A DNA stretch of 64,000 nt. Origin: JAMXLO01 sp963719805. Lineage in GTDB: Bacteria > Pseudomonadota > Alphaproteobacteria > Acetobacterales > Acetobacteraceae. Location: the NCBI GenBank assembly GCA_963719805.1, contig CAVRDF010000008.1:1612001-1676000 (forward strand), written 5' to 3'. The translations under genes and the position numbers were made by a program. The notes under the pieces are model-generated. The model did no database searches. It was not told the origin of the DNA and worked only from the letters and a program-made list of their open reading frames with translations. Shown here piece after piece: positions 1 to 8,335 of the stretch; position 1 is the first letter of the stretch; each line of letters starts with the position of its first letter.

Positions 1-15
1 TTGCTACTGCTTTCC

Positions 16-225
16 TCAGACGCTCATGCCGAACAGAGCACGCACGCCCATACCGATGAACTGGTCAACCAGAAAGAAGAACATCGCCGCAAGCGCGACC
101 ATCAGGAAGACGAGTCCAGTGGTGACCAGCGTCTCCTTGCGCGAGGGCCAGGTGACACGCGCCATCTCGCCCCGCACCTCACGCACGAATTTTGCCGGAT
201 CGACCGCCACGCCGTTGCTCTCCAA
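16..225 (-). CDS. secE: Preprotein translocase subunit SecE
   Basis: A 69-residue protein with one C-terminal membrane segment (roughly residues 36-58), preceded by the amphipathic SecE signature around 'FVREVRGEMARVTWPSR'. SecE clamps the SecY channel of the inner-membrane translocon. Its length and single-helix form are normal for alphaproteobacterial SecE. It lies just downstream of tRNA-Trp on the same strand, the usual tRNA-Trp-secE-nusG order; nusG would lie beyond the left edge. Family and context agree. Confidence 0.95.
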   Translation of the reverse strand: MESNGVAVDPAKFVREVRGEMARVTWPSRKETLVTTGLVFLMVALAAMFFFLVDQFIGMGVRALFGMSV

Positions 226-268
226 AACCCCCAGGTTGCAGGACTATAGCGCGGGCGGCCGCCGCTGG

Positions 269-342
269 CAGGGGTGGAGGGTCTCGAACCCCCAGCCTCC
301 GGTTTTGGAGACCGGCGCTCTAGCCAATTGAGCTACACCCCT
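269..342 (-). tRNA. tRNA-Trp (CCA anticodon)
   Basis: On the minus strand a complete cloverleaf can be drawn. The acceptor AGGGGTG pairs with CACCCCT, the discriminator is G, and CCA is encoded at 268-266. The anticodon loop contains CTCCAAA, giving anticodon CCA for tryptophan, and the T-arm GGGGG-TTCGAGA-CCCTC type is present. It sits 43 bases upstream of secE on the same strand, as in many proteobacteria. Confidence 0.95.
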
Positions 343-487
343 AGACCAGTGAGTGGGGCGGTCACCCGCCGTCCGCATCGCGCGCTAGTCTCGGTTCAGA
401 CGCCATAGCCTTGCCCCGAGAGCCCGCCCATGTAGCGATTGGGCAATCGAAAGTCCAGGAGCCGGGCCGGGCCAGCGTGGCCCAGCA

Positions 488-1789
488 TCAAGCGGTGCCA
501 GTGACCCTGGCAATGGTTTCACCCAGCAGCTCAACGCCAAGATCGATCTCGGCTTCGCTGACCGTCAGCGGTGGAGCGATGCGCATCACGCCGCCGGAGG
601 CGCCGGCACGCACGATGTTGGCCGACAGTCCGAGATCCAGCGCAAGGTCGGTGACCGCATCGGAGATGGTTCCGGCATCGCGGCCGGCGGCCGCACGGAA
701 CTCCAAGCCGAGCAACAGGCCGCGGCCCCGAATGTCGCCGACACAGTCGAAGCGCTGCTGCAAGCCGCGCAGCCCTGCGGCCAGCCGCGCGCCCATCACC
801 TGCGCGCGTTCCGCCAAGACGTCGCGCTGCACGATCTCAAGCACCTTCAGCCCGACCGAGGCCGGCAGCGGATCGTTGACGTGCGTCGTATAGAACAGGA
901 AATCGCGCGCGTCGGCTTCCGCCGCCAGGGCATCGGAGGTCTGCACGGCGGACAGCGGCAATCCGGCGCCCAGCGTCTTCGACAGGGTCAGGATGTCGGG
1001 CACCACGCCATCGCGCTCGAACGCGAACATCAGACCGGTGCGGCCGACGCCGGTCTGCGCCTCGTCGAGGATCAGCAGCATGCCGCGGGCACGGCAGTGC
1101 GCCGCCAGCGCATTCAGGTAACCCAGCGGCAGATCGAGCACACCGCCGCTGCTCAGCACCGGTTCGGCGATGAATGCCGCCAGATTGCCGGTGCACTGCC
1201 GATCGAGCAGGTCGAACGCATCGTCCAGCTCCTCGCGCCAGGAAACGCCGGCAAAGCGTGGGCGATAGGCATTGGGGGCCGGGATCGCGAAGTTGCCGGG
1301 CATCACCGGGCCGGCGCCCCGGCGTCCGGCTTTGTAGGTTGCCGCGGCAGCGCCGCCGGTCATGCCGTGCCAGGACTGGGCGAAGCCGGCGACCTCCCAC
1401 TTGCCGGTCACCACCTTGGCCAGGCGGATGGCGGCCTCGTTCGCCTCGCCGCCGGTGGACAGCAGCATCACGCGCGGCAGGTCCGGCACCAGTCCGGCCA
1501 GCGTCTCCGCCAGCGCCACCACCGGTTCGCTCAGCATGGAGGAGAAAAGGTGATCCAGCGTGCCGACGGCCTCGCGCACGGTTGCGACGATTTCCGGATG
1601 CGAATGGCCGAGAATGGCGCTCATCTGGCCGGAGGTGAAATCGAGCACGCGGCGGCCCGCCGCGTCATACAGGAACGAGCCTTCGGCACGCGCCGGTACA
1701 AACGGCACGAAGTCGCCGCCATAGCGCAGCATGTGGCGCCGGGCGCGGGCCCAGAGTCGCTGGTCGGTCGATTGCGCGATGTCGTCCAT
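488..1789 (-). CDS. dgdA: 2,2-dialkylglycine decarboxylase (PLP, class III aminotransferase fold)
   Basis: A 433-residue PLP enzyme of the class III aminotransferase fold. The PLP lysine is in 'LSKTLGAG' (about residue 271), the decarboxylase-type segment 'FTSGQMSAILGH' lies near residue 55, and 'ILDEAQTGVGRTG' near residue 240. From memory it resembles Burkholderia DgdA, also 433 residues, almost end to end. That enzyme decarboxylates 2-aminoisobutyrate-type amino acids and transfers the amino group to pyruvate. I chose the ATG at 1789 because it gives the family length and frees the promoter region; the frame is open upstream to 1849. An MFS gene diverges 38 bases away, suggesting a small catabolic unit with its transporter. 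Confidence 0.88.
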   Translation of the reverse strand: MDDIAQSTDQRLWARARRHMLRYGGDFVPFVPARAEGSFLYDAAGRRVLDFTSGQMSAILGHSHPEIVATVREAVGTLDHLFSSMLSEPVVALAETLAGLVPDLPRVMLLSTGGEANEAAIRLAKVVTGKWEVAGFAQSWHGMTGGAAAATYKAGRRGAGPVMPGNFAIPAPNAYRPRFAGVSWREELDDAFDLLDRQCTGNLAAFIAEPVLSSGGVLDLPLGYLNALAAHCRARGMLLILDEAQTGVGRTGLMFAFERDGVVPDILTLSKTLGAGLPLSAVQTSDALAAEADARDFLFYTTHVNDPLPASVGLKVLEIVQRDVLAERAQVMGARLAAGLRGLQQRFDCVGDIRGRGLLLGLEFRAAAGRDAGTISDAVTDLALDLGLSANIVRAGASGGVMRIAPPLTVSEAEIDLGVELLGETIARVTGTA

Positions 1790-1827
1790 CAGTGTGTCAT
1801 CCCCCTCATTCGAAAAGGGATTGTTCA

Positions 1828-3246
1828 ATGAGTGCGGCTGCGCCAGCAAGCGGAAGCTGGGCGGATGTGCTGGCCGAAGGCCGGTTACCGCGTTTCGCGC
1901 TGATCTGCCTAGGGGTTTGGCTGAATGCAGCCGACAGCCTGATCACCGCCACGATCATGCCGAGCGTCGGCCGCTCACTCGGCGGCTATCCGTATTTCGG
2001 CTGGGCGACCGCCGGTTATCTGCTCGGCTCGGTGCTGGCGGGGGCCAGTTCGGGCGTGCTGGCGCTGCGCTTCGGCCTGCGCGGCGCCACGGCGGCGGCG
2101 GCACTGCTGTACGCCGTGGGCTGCGCGCTGAGTGCCGGGGCGCCGGATATTTTCAGCTTCCTGGCTGGGCGCATTTTGCAAGGGTTCGGCGGCGGTTGGG
2201 TTGTCGGCCTGTGTTCCGTGGCGATCAGCGTGCTGTTCGCCAACCGGCTGTTGCCGCGCGTCTACAGTGCGATCAGCTCGGTCTGGGGCATCGCGGTGAT
2301 CGTTGGACCCCTGATGGGCGGGCTGCTGGCCGATACCGGTTCCTGGCGCGTGGTTTTCTGGGCCTTCGCCGTGCAAGGCGCGGCGGTCGCGGTTGCCGCC
2401 TGGTACATGCTGCCGTCGGCTGAAAGTGGCAATCAGCAAGCCGGCGTGGCGTGGCCGCAACTTGGCCTGATCGCCGGCGGGGTCACGCTGATCGCCCTGG
2501 CCGATGTGGCGGGTGATTTCCTGCTCACCGCGTTGCTGACAGCGGCCGGGGTCGTGCTGTTCGTGCTGACGATGCGGCTGGACGCGACCAGCCGGGTACG
2601 GCTGCTGCCGCAGGGTTCAAGCGATCTGCGCACGGTCCACGGGGCCGGCTATGTCACGATGTTCCTGCTGAACGCGGCGTCGATGGGTCTGCTGGTGTAT
2701 GGGCCGGCGGTGCTGCAGACATTGCGTGGGCTGTCCGCGCTGGCCGCCGGCTATGTCGTTGGTGCCGAGGCGCTGTTCTGGACTGCCGCCTCACTGCCGG
2801 TGGCCGGGCTGACCGGCGTCTGGCCGGGCCGGATGATCCGGTTGGGTGTTGTCACCATTTTCGCTGGACTGGCGCTGTGTGCCGTGGTGTTCGACGACAG
2901 CCATCTGGCCTGGGTGATTTTCGCGGCCGGACTCATCGGCTGCGGCTTCGGCCTTTCCTGGGCATTCATGAGCCAGGGAATACTGGGCGCGCTGGCCGAT
3001 GAGGAACGCGCCATCGGCGGTGCCGGCATCGCCACCGTGCGGCTGACCGGCGCCGCAGCCGGGGCTGCCATGGTCGCGGCTGTCGCCAACCTGCTGGGCT
3101 TCGCGCAAGGCTTTACCGAGCCGGCCGCACGCGCCGCGGGCGTCTGGGTCTTTGTCACTGTATTGCCGCTTGCGGCGCTGGCCTGTGTGACGTCCTGGCG
3201 GCTTGGTGCCGTACCTACGGTCCCTTCGACTTCAGATTCATCTTGA
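1828..3246 (+). CDS. MFS transporter (multidrug/solute type)
   Basis: A 472-residue hydrophobic protein with an MFS pattern throughout. The first helix region is 'CLGVWLNAADSLITATIMPS', a DHA2-like TM1 with motif D. A conserved R/G-rich loop follows the second helix, and about 12-14 membrane segments can be counted. Such proteins exchange small molecules for protons in the inner membrane. It starts at ATG 1828, after a 38-base gap from the divergent decarboxylase start, so the substrate may be a dialkyl amino acid or related compound; that is inference. The 3' end overlaps the convergent DUF3617 gene by 32 bases. Confidence 0.85.
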   Translation: MSAAAPASGSWADVLAEGRLPRFALICLGVWLNAADSLITATIMPSVGRSLGGYPYFGWATAGYLLGSVLAGASSGVLALRFGLRGATAAAALLYAVGCALSAGAPDIFSFLAGRILQGFGGGWVVGLCSVAISVLFANRLLPRVYSAISSVWGIAVIVGPLMGGLLADTGSWRVVFWAFAVQGAAVAVAAWYMLPSAESGNQQAGVAWPQLGLIAGGVTLIALADVAGDFLLTALLTAAGVVLFVLTMRLDATSRVRLLPQGSSDLRTVHGAGYVTMFLLNAASMGLLVYGPAVLQTLRGLSALAAGYVVGAEALFWTAASLPVAGLTGVWPGRMIRLGVVTIFAGLALCAVVFDDSHLAWVIFAAGLIGCGFGLSWAFMSQGILGALADEERAIGGAGIATVRLTGAAAGAAMVAAVANLLGFAQGFTEPAARAAGVWVFVTVLPLAALACVTSWRLGAVPTVPSTSDSS

Positions 3247-3718
3247 TGCCGTTCGGCATCATCATGTCGCCAGGTTGCATGTCGGCAGGACACGCACCGG
3301 TCCAGCGCGCGTCCTGGGTCATCGATGTTTCGCTGCGTCCCATCATCGGCGGATCCATGTGCGATTGGATCGCAGTCTTGTAGGCAGTGTCGCCGGTGAA
3401 GGTCATCACCGCGTGCGAGGTCATCTTCGACTCGCCCATTTTGCATTCGGTGTCCATGGTGACGACATCGCCGTTCCGGCTGATGTCCTTGCGGCTGCAC
3501 ATCTGGTCCGCCGTGTTGGTGCCGAGCTGGAACAGCGCTTCGTCGGTTGCCGCGTCGGTGCAGAACTTGACGGTCTGCGGCGGCATCTTGCCACCTGCCA
3601 TCTGCAAGGTGACCTCCCACAGGCCGGCTTTGCGCTTCGGCAGGTCGACAGCCGAGACACTACTGCTGACCAGTATCAATCCGCCGATGACCGTGCAGAC
3701 GGCGAGTGATCCACGCAT
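3215..3718 (-). CDS. DUF3617 domain-containing secreted protein
   Basis: A 167-residue protein with an N-terminal signal peptide (about residues 1-23, ending 'VSSSVSA') and then a DUF3617 pattern: 'RKAGLWEVTLQM', 'VKFCTD', 'MCSRKD...GDVVTMDTEC', 'RWTGACPADMQPGDMMMPNG'. Paired cysteines suggest disulfides in the periplasm. Function is unknown for the family. It converges on the MFS gene with a 32-base overlap at the stop codons. Confidence 0.8.
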   Translation of the reverse strand: MRGSLAVCTVIGGLILVSSSVSAVDLPKRKAGLWEVTLQMAGGKMPPQTVKFCTDAATDEALFQLGTNTADQMCSRKDISRNGDVVTMDTECKMGESKMTSHAVMTFTGDTAYKTAIQSHMDPPMMGRSETSMTQDARWTGACPADMQPGDMMMPNGIKMNLKSKGP

Positions 3719-3803
3719 GCGGCATGCTCCGTGCTGATGATGGCAACGGAGTCTAAAGCGCCGCGTGGCTGCCGGCCAGACGAACTTCCTTGCAGGCGCC
3801 TAG

Positions 3804-4196
3804 CTAGGTTTGCGCCACTGTCGTGCCGCTGTCCGTACTTGGACGCGAAGCCGCCCCTGACCGATTGCCGTGATGTTCGCCAATGTGGCTGTAGGCAATC
3901 GTGCCGGCCTTCATTCTTGCGAGCATGTCGTAGTCGGTACCGCCAGACAGCGGCATGACTGCCGCCGTCGTGACGCTTCCCGTTGTGGTCGGCGTTGACT
4001 GCCCGGCAGATTTTGCCGCGAGGGCCGCAGCGAACGACGCACTGTCGGCAGCGGACAACGGCGTTGGCCCGCTCTTGCCTCCCGCGGAGGCACTGCTTTT
4101 CGCTGAGCTCAATTGGTCTGACAGCCACGACGCGCCCTTGGCGACCGAGAATACCGTGCCGATGACGCCGCCGACGGCAGCAATGAGTGGTAACAT
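3804..4196 (-). CDS. Hypothetical protein, small, one hydrophobic N-terminal segment
   Basis: A 130-residue unrecognised protein. The N-terminus 'MLPLIAAVGGVIGTVFSVAKGASW' is a membrane helix or uncleaved signal; the rest is Ala/Ser/Thr-rich and low in complexity. The ATG at 4196 is preferred over a longer open frame to 4334, because the upstream part is the tail of the neighbouring intergenic DNA and lacks protein-like composition. No function can be assigned. Confidence 0.55.
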   Translation of the reverse strand: MLPLIAAVGGVIGTVFSVAKGASWLSDQLSSAKSSASAGGKSGPTPLSAADSASFAAALAAKSAGQSTPTTTGSVTTAAVMPLSGGTDYDMLARMKAGTIAYSHIGEHHGNRSGAASRPSTDSGTTVAQT

Positions 4197-4249
4197 GATG
4201 CGTCTCCCGCCTGGGATCGCGGGAGACGCAGCAGGAAACGTGCCAGTTT

Positions 4250-4867
4250 CTACTTCAGCGGCGAGAACGATGCCGGCACCACCAGCATGTTCTCCTGCTT
4301 CAGCAATGCACCTGGAGGCGCACCGGGCGGCCAAACGCCTTTCGCGATCGCCTCGGCGCGGATACGGAAGCGTTCGGCGGCGTCCTTATAGGCCCAGATG
4401 TGGCACCACTTGTTGAGGCCGCCGAGTTCCGAATGCCAGGCGCCGACAAGCGGCGACAGCTTGACGCGCTCGGGTACCTTCTCCGCCCAGCGCTCCATCA
4501 CCGCGGGCAATGTGCCGGGCGCATAGGTATACATGCGGATCTCGTAGATACCGCCAAGCTGGCGCGGCTCCAGCGGTGGCGAGAACGCCGCCGGCAGGAA
4601 GATCTCGCTCTTCTGCTCGATGGTCAGTTCACGCGTGTTCGGCGGCCAGCCTTCGGCCTTGGATGCCTCGGCGCGCACCTTGGCACGCTGGTCCAGACTG
4701 TCGTACGGCCAGACATGGATCACCTGGTTGAGCGGCCCCACCTCGGTGTGCCAGAACGCCGCAAGCTTGGAGAATTTCTCGCGGATATGCAGCGCACTGC
4801 CAAAGCGTTCCTCAAACGCGGGAATGTTGCCCGGCTTCAGCGTATAGGTGCGCATCTCGATGATCAT
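4250..4867 (-). CDS. NIPSNAP family protein
   Basis: A 205-residue protein made of two similar ferredoxin-like halves, each opening with 'EMRTYTLKPGN' or 'EIRMYTYAPGT' and containing 'WHTEVGPLNQVIHVW' or 'WHSELGGLNKWCHIW'. This duplicated pattern is the NIPSNAP (dimeric alpha-beta barrel) family. The ATG at 4867 begins the first domain directly. It follows the LigB-type dioxygenase by 48 bases on the same strand, so the two probably form an operon for a minor aromatic or ring-cleavage pathway. The exact role is unknown. Confidence 0.87.
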   Translation of the reverse strand: MIIEMRTYTLKPGNIPAFEERFGSALHIREKFSKLAAFWHTEVGPLNQVIHVWPYDSLDQRAKVRAEASKAEGWPPNTRELTIEQKSEIFLPAAFSPPLEPRQLGGIYEIRMYTYAPGTLPAVMERWAEKVPERVKLSPLVGAWHSELGGLNKWCHIWAYKDAAERFRIRAEAIAKGVWPPGAPPGALLKQENMLVVPASFSPLK

Positions 4868-4915
4868 CGTCGGCCCTCCCAAGGTTGCCGGAACGACGTT
4901 AGACGCTAGGGCAGG

Positions 4916-5854
4916 TCAGCGAAAGCTGGCGAAGCACAGGCCGGTGCCGCTGAGCGCCGGCGTGCGATAGCCCGGCGCATAGGTCACCCATTGCATTTGC
5001 ATCGGCCCGAGCGCGCCGGCGAGGCAAAGCCAGTTGCGGATCTCGGAACTGCCTGACATCAGCTTGGTCAGCGGCGCGTTCCGGAAGAACGCCATATCCT
5101 TGCGGCGCAACGCATCGATCAGCGCGTGGTCGAACGCTTCGTCCACCACGAAGTGACTCAGCCCGCCGGACGCCATCACGGCGATCCGCGCATCACCTGG
5201 AAACGCCATGACGGCACGCCGCAGCGCCTCGCCCAGCGCCACGCAGCGCCCGGGCGATGGCTGGTTCGGTGGATAGTAGGCGTTGAGGAATACCGGCACG
5301 ATGGGCACCGCGCGGGGCAGGTAGAAGCGGTGCACGAACGAATAGGCGTGGCCTTCTCGCTGTCCGTCAGCCAGTGAACGCATCACAGAAAGATCGAAGC
5401 CGTCCTGCTGCAAGGCCGCGATCAGATGACGTGCGAGCAATGGATGGCATAGGAAATCGGCCTCGACGACTTCCCGCTGATACGGCAATCGACCACGGAT
5501 AGTGTCACCGTAGTAAATGCCGATAGCCGGCATGTTGTCGTGCTGGAACAGCTCCTCCTGATCGTCGCCAACGATGATAAGCGCATCGAGTTTGGCGCCG
5601 GCGACATCGTTGCGTAGGCGAGTCATCGCCGCGTTTGCTTCGGCATGGCGCCGCGAGAGATGCGCCGGAGCGATCCGTTCGAGCGCGTCAACCGGTGCGC
5701 GTGCCAGCAGCGTGTCGTAGTCGCATTCGTTACCATCGAAATCAACGAAGCGGCGCGCTTTGTCACGCGCGAGAAAGCCGGTCTGCCAGTCCTCGACACG
5801 TGACGCGAGCATTGGGCTGTGCGAGGAACCGAACGCGGCGACGAACTGAGCCAT
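4916..5854 (-). CDS. Extradiol ring-cleavage dioxygenase, class III (LigB-type)
   Basis: A 312-residue member of the LigB superfamily (protocatechuate 4,5-dioxygenase beta-subunit-like), which opens catechol rings using Fe(II). Visible features are the N-terminal metal histidine in 'AAFGSSHSPML', the 'IIVGDDQEELF' strand-loop, and a later 'MASGGLSHFVVDEAF' segment with another conserved histidine. No separate LigA-type small subunit is next to it, so it may be a fused or single-subunit type. Substrate cannot be deduced. It is upstream of, and co-directional with, the NIPSNAP gene. Confidence 0.82.
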   Translation of the reverse strand: MAQFVAAFGSSHSPMLASRVEDWQTGFLARDKARRFVDFDGNECDYDTLLARAPVDALERIAPAHLSRRHAEANAAMTRLRNDVAGAKLDALIIVGDDQEELFQHDNMPAIGIYYGDTIRGRLPYQREVVEADFLCHPLLARHLIAALQQDGFDLSVMRSLADGQREGHAYSFVHRFYLPRAVPIVPVFLNAYYPPNQPSPGRCVALGEALRRAVMAFPGDARIAVMASGGLSHFVVDEAFDHALIDALRRKDMAFFRNAPLTKLMSGSSEIRNWLCLAGALGPMQMQWVTYAPGYRTPALSGTGLCFASFR

Positions 5855-5926
5855 GGCACGCTCCTCTGTATGGCTGGCCGAAACCCTTGTAGCATGGCGC
5901 GGCCGTGAACAACGCGAGGCCGGGCA

Positions 5927-6932
5927 ATGCCATCAGTCGTCGGGGTATGGCACGACGTTGTAGAACGGCTGGCTCCAGTGTCATCGTCACAGCGGCAGGA
6001 TTTTGCCGCGCTGCCGCCAACGCCGGACGGACACGTCGAGGCTGTCGCGGTAGCATCAGCGTTCCGGCAAATCGAGCTGCGTCAAAGCGCAACAGCTGAC
6101 GCCACTGGTGAAATCCGCATCGCTGCGTGGAATCTCGAGCGTTGCCTGTATCCGGAGGAAATCGTCGCGCGTTCTGCAACGCCATAATGTTACGCTTGCT
6201 CTGCTGACCGAGATGGATGTCGGTGTGCGGCGCACTGGCCAAGCCCACACGATCGGCCGGGTCGCTGCGCAGCTCGGGCAGGGTTATTGCTACGGCCTGG
6301 AGTTCCTGGAAATCAAGCCGACAGAGCCGCCGCCTGGTTTCCTTCGCAAGGGCGACGACAATGTTGAGGGCTACCACGGCAACGGTATCATCTCGGCATT
6401 CCGGCTGGATGCACCGGTGCTGATCCGCTTGCCGGTGGAGGCCGACTGGTATTCGCCACCACCTGGCCGTCAGCGCCGCATCGGCAACCGCATGGCGATC
6501 GCAGCAACATTCGGTGCTGGCGACGCCCGCTTTGTCGCTTGCTCGGTGCATCTGGAGAACCGCACCGATGGTGCAGGACGCGCGCGGCAGATGCAGATAC
6601 TGCTCGACGCGCTCGACGATTATGCCGGCACGCTGCCAGTCGTCATCGGTGGAGACCTCAACACGCATGTCGGTCCTGGCGGCCACGAGGATGTCGCGGA
6701 GCCGCTGTTCGCAATGGCAAAGGCGCGGGGTTACGACTGGGCCGCGTGCAATCTGGCGCAGCCGACGACACGCCGCAGCATCTGGAGCGATAGCGAAGGG
6801 ATGCGGCAGCTCGACTGGTTCTGCACACGCGGGCTCACCGTCTGCGATCCGTTGATCGTGCCGGCGCTGGGCGACGATGCCACGGTGCTGACAGACCACG
6901 AACTGCTGCTGCTGACGCTGAAATTGGGCTGA
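5927..6932 (+). pseudogene. Endonuclease/exonuclease/phosphatase-family protein, frameshifted
   Basis: Two adjacent reading frames make one EEP-fold protein. The first (5927 to about 6170) contains 'IRIAAWNLERCLYPEE', the N-terminal metal-binding strand. The second (about 6165-6932) continues with 'LALLTEMDVG' (the catalytic Glu), 'VACSVHLENRTDG', 'VVIGGDLNTH' and the C-terminal 'TDHELLLL' Asp-His. One base lost in about 6161-6172 explains the break. The family hydrolyses phosphodiesters or phosphomonoesters. All catalytic motifs remain, so the break is recent or a sequence error. Confidence 0.75.
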
Positions 6933-6961
6933 AGACCTCGAGCGGAGGAAACCAAAGAATA

Positions 6962-7597
6962 CCGTGTCTGCTGGCCGCCGCGATGCTGATAGCGCCGATG
7001 GCGGCGCGAGCCGACATCGTGTTGTCGTCGAACGACGGTCATACCGTGCAGGACGAACAGAAGAACCTGGTCGCGCCCAAGGCGGTGCGGCCGGATACCG
7101 TCAGCCTGATCGACGTGAGCCACTATCCGCTGAAGGTTGCCGCGACGGTCGAGGTGCCGGGCAGTGTCGTGGGGCCGCCCACTGCCGCGTGGGTCGTAAA
7201 AAGATGAGAGCTGGGCGATCGTTACATCGGCAACCAAAGCGGATGCGCAGGCGAAGGGCGGCATCGGACCTGATGATCGGGTCAGCGTGATCGACCTCAC
7301 CAGCAAGCCGCCGAAGATCACGCAGAGCGTCACGGCCGGCGGTGGTGCCACCACGGTGCGGGTATCGCCTGACGGCAAACTGGCGCTGGTGGCCAATCGC
7401 TCGGAAGGCACGGTCTCGGTGTTCAGCGTCGCCAACAAGCAACTGTCGCCAATCAACAAGCTTGATCTCGGCAACAAGGGCTCACTGCCAAGTGGCATCG
7501 TGTTCAGCCACCATGGCAAGCACGCCCTGTTGAGGCGGGCAAGCCGCTACTGATCAAGGATGCGGGGCCGGAGAGCTTCGCGACGGCGTGGCCGTAG
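6962..7597 (+). pseudogene. YVTN-type beta-propeller protein, degenerate
   Basis: Three frames carry pieces of one secreted beta-propeller. A signal-peptide-like start ends 'APMAARA' (6962-7010) and leads into 'NDGHTVQDEQ'. After a break at the AAAAA run (7198-7202) come 'VIDLTSKPPKITQSV' and 'RVSPDGKLALVANRSEGTVSVF'. At about 7530 the text jumps into 'EAGKPLLIKDAGPES', with a stop at 7595-7597, as though the middle of a propeller of about 400 residues had been deleted. No start codon is in frame at the 5' end. This is a dead gene, not one error. Confidence 0.65.
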
Positions 7598-7604
7598 GCT
7601 TGTG

Positions 7605-8159
7605 TTACGCTGGCCGCCGCAGCGCCAGGCCGAACTGGATCCACGATACGCCGTGCACGATCAGCTCCACGGCGATCAGCGTGCCGACAACCCAAAGGCC
7701 GGACCAGGGCAGCATCAGGTACAACATGACACCGACGATCAGACTGACGACACCGCCTGCGATCAGCAGGCCCCAGCCCGGCATATGCCGGTGCTGAAAG
7801 CCGATGACGATACGCAAAATGCCGCCGATGATCAGCGCGGCGGACACCAGGATGGTGATGATGATCGATCCCTGCACCGGTTCGTCCATCAGCAGGAAGC
7901 CGCCGATGACATAGAGTAGGCCGACCAGCAGATGCAGAGCGAAACTGCCCCACTCGCGATCCATGAAGGCGTGGATCATCTGGAACACACCGGCGACCAG
8001 CAGCAGCGCCCCAATGAAAATAACGCCGGCGATGGTGAAGGCGATCACGTCGAACCAGGCGACGATACCCAGGATCAACTGCACGACGCCCAAGGCGACG
8101 AACCAGCCCCACCCGGTGCGTGGGTGGGAGGCTGGAGAAGTGATGGCGCGGTCGCTCAT
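7605..8159 (-). CDS. HdeD family acid-resistance membrane protein
   Basis: A 184-residue protein with about six membrane helices in the HdeD/DUF308 pattern: 'WFVALGVVQLILGIVAW', 'IGALLLVAGVFQMIHAF', 'LLVGLLYVIGGFLL', 'LIIGGILRIVIG', 'GVVSLIVGVML'. In enterobacteria HdeD supports acid resistance at high cell density; in this lineage the role is only inferred as stress-related. The ATG at 8159 (MSDRAITS) fits family length; an extension to 8288 has no protein-like character. A second hdeD-like gene is at 52926-53672. Confidence 0.85.
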   Translation of the reverse strand: MSDRAITSPASHPRTGWGWFVALGVVQLILGIVAWFDVIAFTIAGVIFIGALLLVAGVFQMIHAFMDREWGSFALHLLVGLLYVIGGFLLMDEPVQGSIIITILVSAALIIGGILRIVIGFQHRHMPGWGLLIAGGVVSLIVGVMLYLMLPWSGLWVVGTLIAVELIVHGVSWIQFGLALRRPA

Positions 8160-8335
8160 GAACAGAACGTTAACGACTTGCCCGGCTCGTTGGCAAGCCG
8201 TGGGCGGTGGGGCGCTTGTTTCGGGCAGACGGGCGGCGTATGCGTCGGGCAGCGGGGTCCATCGTGTGACAAGGACGTGCAGGGGCAACCCATGATCGAG
8301 GCGTCTATGCGTGGACTCGTGGCCGCGGTCGCGGA

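Noticed and set aside
881..1831. A 316-codon plus-strand frame opposite the dialkylglycine decarboxylase
   Set aside because: It mirrors the coding strand of a clear PLP enzyme and has no family pattern; long antisense frames are usual in G+C-rich DNA.
5763..6899. A 378-codon minus-strand frame across the EEP and LigB region
   Set aside because: Antisense to two recognisable genes, with Arg/Ala/Gln-rich text and no motif.
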